NCBI RefSeq assembly: GCF_900108305.1
Contig: NZ_FNUX01000012.1
Span: 33,926-97,925 of the forward strand
Direction: 5' to 3'
Source of the DNA: Nitrosomonas ureae
Lineage (GTDB): Bacteria > Pseudomonadota > Gammaproteobacteria > Burkholderiales > Nitrosomonadaceae
DNA length: 64,000 bases
Positions 57,631-64,000 of this stretch are shown here, one piece after another. Under the pieces are notes generated by a model that saw only the letters and a list, made by a program, of their open reading frames with translations, ran no database searches and was not told the origin of the DNA. A program made the position numbers and the translations under genes. Numbering within the stretch: position 1 is the stretch's first letter; each line of letters starts with the position of its first letter.

Positions 57631-58674
57631 ATGAAAATATTTTACGGAATCCAGGGAACGGGAAACGGCCATATTACACGCGGAAGGATTATGGCCAGGG
57701 AACTGCATGCCGCCAATCTGGAAGTTACTTACCAACTCAGCGGCAGACCACGGGACAAATTTTTTGATATGGAAGTTTTCAATGGTCATCAATGGCGCCA
57801 AGGATTAACTTTCGTTACGGAAAAAGGAAAAATTAATCATTTAAAAACCGTGTGGCATTCAAAGCCCTTACGCTTTTTTAACGATATTAGGGAACTGGAT
57901 TTGAGCAGTTATGATTTGGTCATCTGTGACTATGAGCCGGTCACCGCTTGGGCTGCACGGCGGCAAAACAAAAAAACCATTGGAATCAGCCACCAATACG
58001 CGTTTCATTACAACATACCCCGTGCTGGAAATGATCCGGTCTCTGAAGCCATTATGCAAAATTTCGCCCCGGTCGATACCCGCATAGGGCTACATTGGCA
58101 CCATTTCCATCAGCCCCTGTTACCACCTGTCATCGAAACGCCTTATGTGCCGCAACAAATTCAGAAAAACAAAATCATTGTCTATTTGCCTTTTGAAGAT
58201 CAGCAGCAAGTCATGTCAATATTAGCGCCTTTCAAGTCATTTGATTTCTTTCTGTACTCCCCTGAGGTTATTCCTTCCGTGCATGCGCATATCCACTGCA
58301 ATCCCTTATCGTTGCAAGGCTTTCAGAAAGATTTATCGGATTGCGCAGGCATTATTTGCAATGCGGGGTTTGAGTTAGCCAGCGAATCACTGCAGCTCGG
58401 CAAGAAAATTCTGGTCAAACCTCTGCATGCGCAAATGGAACAAGCTTCAAATGCTCTGGCTTTGCAAACATTAGGTTATGGGCGAATGATGCCTATCATG
58501 GATGCAGCAATCATTGAACAATGGTTACATGAGACCCGCGCCATCCGCGTAATTTTCCCCAATACAGCCAGACATTTGGTGCAATGGATCAAGGACGGTA
58601 TGCCACAGATCAATCAATCATGGTGCAATCGGATTTGGTCCGAAGTCAAGGTCATTCCCGTTGAAATATCATAA
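57631..58674 (+). CDS. Glycosyltransferase, probable diacylglycerol glycosyltransferase
   Basis: 347 residues of the MJ1255-like GT-B family. N-terminus MKIFYGIQGTGNGHITRGRI, C-terminal nucleotide-sugar region CNAGFELASESLQLGKKI with GFEL and KPLHAQMEQ. Acceptor unproven; context (plcP, patatin, lipid kinase, PhoB box) suggests diacylglycerol. It begins 201 bp after the patatin stop and has its own PhoB-box promoter. 29 bp before the lipid kinase. Confidence 0.7.
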   Translation: MKIFYGIQGTGNGHITRGRIMARELHAANLEVTYQLSGRPRDKFFDMEVFNGHQWRQGLTFVTEKGKINHLKTVWHSKPLRFFNDIRELDLSSYDLVICDYEPVTAWAARRQNKKTIGISHQYAFHYNIPRAGNDPVSEAIMQNFAPVDTRIGLHWHHFHQPLLPPVIETPYVPQQIQKNKIIVYLPFEDQQQVMSILAPFKSFDFFLYSPEVIPSVHAHIHCNPLSLQGFQKDLSDCAGIICNAGFELASESLQLGKKILVKPLHAQMEQASNALALQTLGYGRMMPIMDAAIIEQWLHETRAIRVIFPNTARHLVQWIKDGMPQINQSWCNRIWSEVKVIPVEIS

Positions 58675-58703
58675 ATTCCAGACGACTTGAATTCACTACA
58701 CTT

Positions 58704-59696
58704 ATGAACGCCAATCTCCTGTTTGAACCTAATCAATTGATTATAAAAATACCTTCACCGGAAAAGATTTTGATTATTTACAACCCGATATCCAGCGCCG
58801 GCAACACGGAAGCACTCGCGAATAAGCTGGATGAGGAATTAGCGTTTCACGGAAAAATTGTTGAAGTATTAACATCCGAGAAAAAAACCAAGGGCTATAC
58901 CCGCATCACAGAAAAAATTGCCGCCAATGATCTGATCGTGATCGTAGGCGGAGATGGAACCATCAGAAAGCTGCTGGATTTGATTAATAAAACGAACACG
59001 CCTATTTACGCCATCCCGGGTGGCAACGAATCATTATTCGCACGCTCTTACGAAATGACGACCAAGACCGATGATTTGATTCAAGCAATCAATTCAGGAA
59101 CATGCCTGCAGCAATTTTATGGCCTGATCAGCGGTAAAGGAATTAAGGGCGGCAAGCCTTTTTTCCATATGGCCTCGATGGGGCTGGATTCGCTGACCGT
59201 CAAAAATATCGGTAAGCGCAAAGGCCCTCTGAATGATTCAATTTATATCTGGCATGGACTCAAAGCCTTGTGCTCCTTGCATCATCCCACTGTCTCAGCG
59301 AGCGTTGACGGCCAGCCCGTCATTGATCACGAATCCGGATACGTGATCGTCGCCAATAACTCAGCTTACGCCAAGAACTTACAACTCGTTCCCGCTGCCA
59401 ACCCTTCCAGGAGCGAGCTAATTCTCGGCTTTTTACCCGGAGCACGACACCAGCACGAGCTGGTTAAAGCAATGAAAATTCTGCAACGTAAACCCGCAAA
59501 ACTACCCATGCGGTATTTCTCAGGAAAAAATATTTCCTGCACACTGCATGAGAAATCCTATCCATTACAAGTCGATGGCGATTATTTCCGCAATCGCGAT
59601 ATTGAAGCTGAAAGAACAATCGAGTTTAGCGCCAGTCCAAAGCCCATAAGGGTATTGATTCCACCTTTTTTCAGTACCAGTTGCCTCTCAAACTGA
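58704..59696 (+). CDS. Diacylglycerol/lipid kinase family protein
   Basis: 330 residues. DAGK catalytic domain with IVGGDGTIRKLLDLI (GGDGT), YAIPGGNESLFARS, and a C-terminal sandwich domain (LQVDGDYFRN). The family phosphorylates diacylglycerol or sphingosine-like lipids with ATP. In this context it may return excess diacylglycerol from PlcP to phosphatidate or phosphorylate the glycolipid product. Second gene of the operon. Confidence 0.82.
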   Translation: MNANLLFEPNQLIIKIPSPEKILIIYNPISSAGNTEALANKLDEELAFHGKIVEVLTSEKKTKGYTRITEKIAANDLIVIVGGDGTIRKLLDLINKTNTPIYAIPGGNESLFARSYEMTTKTDDLIQAINSGTCLQQFYGLISGKGIKGGKPFFHMASMGLDSLTVKNIGKRKGPLNDSIYIWHGLKALCSLHHPTVSASVDGQPVIDHESGYVIVANNSAYAKNLQLVPAANPSRSELILGFLPGARHQHELVKAMKILQRKPAKLPMRYFSGKNISCTLHEKSYPLQVDGDYFRNRDIEAERTIEFSASPKPIRVLIPPFFSTSCLSN

Positions 59697-59744
59697 ATCA
59701 AGGGCGTCCATATATGCCTTCAACTGAAATTCTCGATTCGGGTT

Positions 59745-59788
59745 AGTAAGTTCATTCCCCACCCCGGGAGGTGAAAAGTGAACTTACT
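59745..59788. terminator. Hairpin between convergent lipid kinase and phoX
   Basis: AGTAAGTTCA (59745-59754) pairs with TGAACTTACT (59779-59788); the interior can pair further through CACC and GGTG. On the plus strand a T-rich run follows a few bases later. Probably a bidirectional terminator. Confidence 0.6.
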
Positions 59789-59810
59789 GCTCCAAAATTT
59801 TTATCTATCC

Positions 59811-61934
59811 TTAACTTCCGATCACTCCGCCATCATCCTTAGTAATCACTATCACCGAAGAACGGGGTTTCGACGCGGATGACCCTGTAAATGTCGTCGG
59901 CCCATTGTAACCATTATCTGGCCACGTGGAATTATCGGTGAAGCCGATCTTCCAATCTTCGCCTGGGTGCTGAATGCCCACAAACATCGTTTTACCATCA
60001 GGCGTGGTAATAACACCGGTTACCTCGCTATTGGGCGGGCTGGCAAGAAAACGCCTGGTTTCACCGGTGAATGAGTCTGCGCACATCATCACATTACCGC
60101 CGATGTTCACCCAATCTCCACTGGCATCACCTGCCTGATCCGTCTGAATCCACAAACGTCCCTCCTTATCGAACCACAAACCGTCAGGCGCACCATAATC
60201 ATCCCCATTGATACTGCCCACGTAACCATCATGACCGGCAGAATCATAGCTGCTGCCCAAACTTTTGGCGTTAGCCTTGTCACCGCATTGCGCAAAGATA
60301 TCCCATTTAAAGGTAGTGGCAGTCACGCGCCTTTTATCTTCCCGCCAACGGATAATCTGACCGAAATCATTATCAGGACGCGGGTTCGCAGCATCCACCG
60401 GCGGATTGGCGCTACCTGCGCTACTGGTTCCATCAATATTATTGCCCGAGACAGGTGTATTGCCACGACGGCTATTGTTGGTAAGCGTCATGTAGATGTC
60501 GCCGGTGATAGGATGAACAGCGCCCCATTCAGGACGATCCATCATGGTGGCCCCCAGGCGATCGGCTGCCTGACGCGTCTTGATGAGCACTTCCGCCTGA
60601 TCGGCAAAACCATTCTTCCGCGTCAATCCATTCTTGCCCCATATCAGGGGCAGCCATTGACCGCTACCATCGGCATTAAATTTTGCTACATACAATGTGC
60701 CGCGATCCAGCATATTCCGATTCCCGGAACGGTCTTTTCGATTAAACTTTTTGTCGCAAACAAACTTATAAATATATTCATTTCTTTCATCATCCCCCAT
60801 GTAGAAAGCAACATGATCCTTATGATCGATCACAACCTGCGCGCTCTCATGCTTCATTCTGCCCATGGCAGTGCGTTTGATCGGGGTGCTCTTCGGATCC
60901 CACGGATCGATCTCCACTACCCATCCAAAACGATTCGGTTCGTTGGGATGCAAATCTGCACGGAAACGTTCGTCAACTTCGTGCCAGCGATAGCCGAAAC
61001 CGCCTTTAACCACGCCGTACCGAAGTTGACTCTGAATAATTCTAAGCGTGCGTTCTGGATCCGGTTCTCCCGCCATCTCTCCGGTTTCATTGGAAAAATA
61101 ACCATTCCAGTTTTCTTCGCAAGTCAGATAAGTACCCCAGGGCGTATATCCATGAGCACAATTGTTAAGCGTCCCGAGAACCCTGGTACCGTGAGGATCG
61201 GCCGCCGTTTTCATTAACTCGTGCCCGGCGGCGGGACCACTGATCTTGCACAATGTATTTCCCGTGATACGACGATTTAAACGCGACTGCCGATTAACTC
61301 GCCACTGGTGATGTTCCTTATCAATCGTAACAATATTGATGCCATGAGCAGCTTGTTGAGCGCGAACCATATCGAGCGTGATCGCAGCTGTGGCGTAATT
61401 GGCTGCGGGAACAATATTATTCACCAAAGGAGGGTCACAATATTCACTATTGGTAACCAATAATCCACGTTTATTGCCAAATGGCCCGGGGAAAGGAAAA
61501 TAGTGCATACCGTCCGTGTGTGCGCCATAGCAATGCAATTGGGTTGTTTCATCCATAGCACTTGCCGTATCCCAGTGAGATTCAGACGTCAAGGAATCCC
61601 CCCATGAAACTAAGATTCTGGCTGAATAACCTGTCGGCACAGTCACGCCATCCGTCATAGGTATCGTATTGGCGCTGACCGATGTAAATCCGATTGTTCC
61701 AAGGGGGTCCAGGCTGCGTGACACTCCGGTGCCATTTAATACTTCCCCAATCGCCGCAGTACTGAGTACGGATAAAGCGGTCACGGTCGCTGTAGCACCC
61801 GCAGAAACCACAAGAAAATCACGTCGCGTAAGTTTCTGTTGCTCAACGATCTCTTGCAGCGTGCTGTTACCACTGTCATTACTGGTAACATCGCTAGGAT
61901 TAAGTTTTCCATCCGGATGAAGTTTGCTGCTCAT
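59811..61934 (-). CDS. phoX: PhoX-family alkaline phosphatase
   Basis: 707 residues from ATG 61934 (AGGAG eight bases upstream); an ATG at 61952 is upstream but not needed. Twin-arginine signal TRRDFLVVSAGATATVTALS near residues 35-55 predicts Tat export. Family DUF839 blocks: NCAHGYTPWGTYLTCEENWNG, GWVVEIDPWDP, RMKHESAQVVID and FDKEGRLWIQTDQ. PhoX releases phosphate from organic phosphates using calcium and iron. The promoter has a strong PhoB-box array. Confidence 0.92.
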   Translation of the reverse strand: MSSKLHPDGKLNPSDVTSNDSGNSTLQEIVEQQKLTRRDFLVVSAGATATVTALSVLSTAAIGEVLNGTGVSRSLDPLGTIGFTSVSANTIPMTDGVTVPTGYSARILVSWGDSLTSESHWDTASAMDETTQLHCYGAHTDGMHYFPFPGPFGNKRGLLVTNSEYCDPPLVNNIVPAANYATAAITLDMVRAQQAAHGINIVTIDKEHHQWRVNRQSRLNRRITGNTLCKISGPAAGHELMKTAADPHGTRVLGTLNNCAHGYTPWGTYLTCEENWNGYFSNETGEMAGEPDPERTLRIIQSQLRYGVVKGGFGYRWHEVDERFRADLHPNEPNRFGWVVEIDPWDPKSTPIKRTAMGRMKHESAQVVIDHKDHVAFYMGDDERNEYIYKFVCDKKFNRKDRSGNRNMLDRGTLYVAKFNADGSGQWLPLIWGKNGLTRKNGFADQAEVLIKTRQAADRLGATMMDRPEWGAVHPITGDIYMTLTNNSRRGNTPVSGNNIDGTSSAGSANPPVDAANPRPDNDFGQIIRWREDKRRVTATTFKWDIFAQCGDKANAKSLGSSYDSAGHDGYVGSINGDDYGAPDGLWFDKEGRLWIQTDQAGDASGDWVNIGGNVMMCADSFTGETRRFLASPPNSEVTGVITTPDGKTMFVGIQHPGEDWKIGFTDNSTWPDNGYNGPTTFTGSSASKPRSSVIVITKDDGGVIGS

Positions 61935-61994
61935 ATCTTGTTCTCCTCGCATTTTTAAAGGTATCAGAAATACCTTTCACTTTAATCCTCAGAA

Positions 61995-62045
61995 GTGACA
62001 GCCCTATAACAGTCAAATTAAGAGTTAGTGACAAATGAATTACAT
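61995..62045 (-). promoter_or_regulatory. PhoB-box array of phoX
   Basis: On the minus strand, half-sites ATGTAAT (62045), TTGTCAC (62034), TCTTAAT (62023), CTGTTAT (62012) and CTGTCAC (62001) occur with exact 11-bp spacing and 4-bp spacers. The last, consensus half-site lies 60 bp before the phoX ATG (61934). GATTAAAG follows about 10 bp after and may hold the -10. Confidence 0.75.
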
Positions 62046-62088
62046 GTTGAGAACTTGAGCAGATCAAGTAAAACCGGAAGCCTAGTTT

Positions 62089-62460
62089 GGAGTTATCCCC
62101 TTAGAACGGACACATTATGTTCAGTTTAAATGAGAAGAAATATTGATCTGGTTTAATGAAACCGGACAGTCCAGTTAAGAGAAAATAGCTTAATTGGAGG
62201 AAGAAAATGACAGCAAGAAAGCAATACACAAAGGAATTCAAATTAGATGCAGTCGGTCTGGTATTGGATCAGGGCCATACGACATCGGAAGTATCTCGAA
62301 GCCTGGAAATCAGTGCAATATGCTGATGAGGTGGATCAGGGAATACCAGGCGGATGAAGCTGATCAGTCATTCCGGAGTAATGGGAAACTGACCCCGGAG
62401 CAGGAAGAAATTCGGCAGTTGAAGGCGCATATTTATGAAATGAAGGGTTTCGATCTTTAA
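62089..62460 (+). pseudogene. IS3-family orfA remnant with IS end
   Basis: An IS end-like sequence (GGAGTTATCCCCTTAGAACG) begins near 62089. ATG 62207 (AGGAAGAAA upstream) reads MTARKQYTKEFKLDAVGLVL and DQGHTTSEVSRSLEIS, the HTH of IS3 OrfA, then hits a stop after a one-base shift near 62320; the rest (MLMRWIREYQADEADQSFRS and NGKLTPEQEEIRQLKA) is in another frame, ending 62460. OrfB is absent. Confidence 0.85.
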
Positions 62461-62708
62461 GACGAACATAGGCCGCAACATTTGATTGAGCTAAATCTGG
62501 TCTATCGATATGATTTAAATATAGATCGTCGTCGTAAAAACAAGAAGAATCAGATTCAAGTTCGATGCCTGAGGGCGTACGTTGCAATCAGAGCTGTTCG
62601 GAGCAACTGGGTTCAATTCACAGCGCCCAAAGCGAGTACCACATCGTCTAGTATGGGCTGTCAGCAATTTTTCATCAGCAATCAAAATAAATTCTAATTT
62701 GCTGTAGC

Positions 62709-63839
62709 TCACAAATCAACGATATCCACTATAACCGAAGCCGGTTTGTGAAAACGTTTTGTACTGGGCGAATCGTATCCAATCATCAAGTGTTTCTTGT
62801 CAAACAAAGCAATCGCTTCAGCATGATCAGCCCCTGCTTCAACCTGCTTCCAGGTTGAGCCTAGGCATTGTTGCACAAGCACATATTCTGAACGCCAGAT
62901 AAACTTCTCTTCATCGTCACTCATTTTTCCAAATGCCTTGCGCGCTGCTTTCCATCGAAAAATTAATGGTGGTGAGTCAAGACCTGTAGTTGGGCCGGCA
63001 AGAATTAAAAGATCATCGCCATCCCAGCACAAATCACGAATCCCATGCCCAGCCAGATCCAAAAAATGGCGACGATATTTAAGCCCAGTGGGGCCAATTT
63101 TTGTCAGTTGCAACTGATCTGCTTTCGTATCAGGTGAATCAATCCGCTCCGGCGCTAATTCAAGAACAATTGCAATTCCTCGTAGCACTGGCCCGCGCAT
63201 TCCTACAAGCACTCTTCCATTGCGCGCACATGCTAAGCCCTCAATATCAATGCCATTGTCCTTGCCAGGAATTCCATCATTTTTGTCACAAAAACGAGTG
63301 AATAGCGTATCGCGTCTAATCTCATCCAGCAGTTCACTTGTGGTTGCATCACATCTAAGCTGAGCTGCACGTGTGTTGTTATCCCCCTCACTCAGAGAAA
63401 GTCGGAACTGCTTATTTTTGTTTTTATGCAGGAACACGCAACCTAGAAAAAATCGATTTGCATCTGGTTCCACTTTACCGAGTAGTTCCAAATTCTTCTT
63501 TGTATCAAACGTTGCCTTCGCCCTGCCACGCTTCAGACTATGCGATCCAACCATCCATAAGAGCTGATTTGTACAGTCAAAATCCATTCCTTCAAGATCA
63601 ATTTCCATTATCTGGTTTGTCTGTTCTTGCAGTGGTGGAATTGGCAAATCAAACCAACCACTCAAATTGATCAATTCTTTGAGCTTAAAGCTAGTGCCGT
63701 CATCAGATTCTTTAAGTCTGGCTAGATCGACCCCTTCATCGCCTGCTGCAAAAATAGAATCCCCTAAACGTACAAACGCTGACAGAGATTTCGATATTCC
63801 TCCCCCTTCTTTCTCAAATTCGAGCTTGATTTCTTTCAT
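62709..63839 (-). CDS. DUF3616 protein
   Basis: 376 residues, no signal peptide. Beta-propeller-like DUF3616 with LSAFVRLGDSIFAAGDEGVD, IDIEGLACARNGRVLVGMRG and GIRDLCWDGDDLLILAGPTTG. Function unknown; cytosolic. The gene is solitary, flanked by IS debris on the left. Confidence 0.8.
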   Translation of the reverse strand: MKEIKLEFEKEGGGISKSLSAFVRLGDSIFAAGDEGVDLARLKESDDGTSFKLKELINLSGWFDLPIPPLQEQTNQIMEIDLEGMDFDCTNQLLWMVGSHSLKRGRAKATFDTKKNLELLGKVEPDANRFFLGCVFLHKNKNKQFRLSLSEGDNNTRAAQLRCDATTSELLDEIRRDTLFTRFCDKNDGIPGKDNGIDIEGLACARNGRVLVGMRGPVLRGIAIVLELAPERIDSPDTKADQLQLTKIGPTGLKYRRHFLDLAGHGIRDLCWDGDDLLILAGPTTGLDSPPLIFRWKAARKAFGKMSDDEEKFIWRSEYVLVQQCLGSTWKQVEAGADHAEAIALFDKKHLMIGYDSPSTKRFHKPASVIVDIVDL

Positions 63840-63904
63840 TGATTCACTCCAGTAAAAATTTACTTAACGTACAAGGCAGCCTTCGCGACTAGGCTTTTAG
63901 TGTC

Positions 63905-63935
63905 ATGAACCGCCCCGATTTTTCCGGAGACTCGT
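63905..63935. mobile_element. Possible IS3-family end
   Basis: TGAACCGCCCCGATTTTTCC followed by GGAGACTC resembles the terminal repeat of many IS3 elements (from memory). The rest of any element would lie beyond the right edge. Confidence 0.35.
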
Positions 63936-64000
63936 TAGTTTGAGTCAAGCTGTGATGCCTGACACTTTCAGTTGCGAATAATACGCTCTTTCCAACTCTG

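Overview
The window looks like a chromosomal segment of a betaproteobacterium. The best guess is a Nitrosomonas-type ammonia oxidiser, judging from the aroQ-accB-accC-prmA order, the style of the malate thiokinase/malyl-CoA lyase operon and the many REP/MITE-like repeats. No amo, hao or rRNA gene is present, so the genus is inference. Base composition is moderate throughout, with AT-rich islands around 3.4-3.6 kb and 38.4-42 kb.

Layout. 1-6.36 kb is the end of an integrative conjugative element. It carries a relaxosome module organised like the IncP Tra1 region: traG, traI and traJ leftward, traK, traL and traM rightward, with an oriT between them that has a 20-bp palindrome and an IncP-type nic motif. 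An HTH protein and a tyrosine integrase follow, and the integrase abuts the 3' end of a tRNA-Thr(CGT) gene, the probable attachment site. 6.7-13.7 kb is housekeeping (aroQ, accBC, prmA, a zinc-ribbon membrane protein, DUF2141, an alpha/beta hydrolase, pncC), with an IS3 remnant and a previously unlisted 37-codon membrane ORF. 13.8-16.9 kb is a Calx-beta/RTX secreted protein with two near-identical 684-bp internal repeats. 17.3-18.8 kb holds a YqhA-family membrane protein and a dead REP-associated transposase between inverted REPs. 18.9-22.0 kb is an operon for malate activation and cleavage (mcl, mtkA, mtkB). 22.4-34 kb has tsaD, plsY, folB, a chemosensory pair (pilJ plus a ChpA-type hybrid kinase) and ilvA. 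34.3-38.4 kb is an opgGH operon that looks enterobacterial and lies near IS3 remnants. 39-44.7 kb is a patchwork: an AI-2E-family permease, IS debris, small lipoproteins, a broken LysM gene, an L,D-transpeptidase, tadA and prmB.

45-62 kb is the most interesting part. It contains olsF-like (ornithine lipid synthesis), a plcP-like phospholipase C with a patatin, a diacylglycerol-type glycosyltransferase with a lipid kinase, and phoX (Tat-exported alkaline phosphatase). Upstream of four transcription units (olsF, plcP, the glycosyltransferase, phoX) I find 7-bp half-sites resembling CTGTCAT at exact 11-bp spacing, i.e. PhoB boxes. At two of them a -10-like hexamer lies exactly 10 bp downstream. 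Together they suggest a PhoB-controlled programme that replaces phospholipids with phosphorus-free ornithine and glycolipids while scavenging phosphate. Between these genes lies a polysaccharide/envelope set: a Gfo/Idh oxidoreductase, radical SAM protein, heparinase-like protein, wecB and SGNH hydrolase.

The right end has an IS3 orfA remnant, a DUF3616 gene and perhaps another IS end. All family calls were made by reading motifs and by memory of family sequences; no database search was run.
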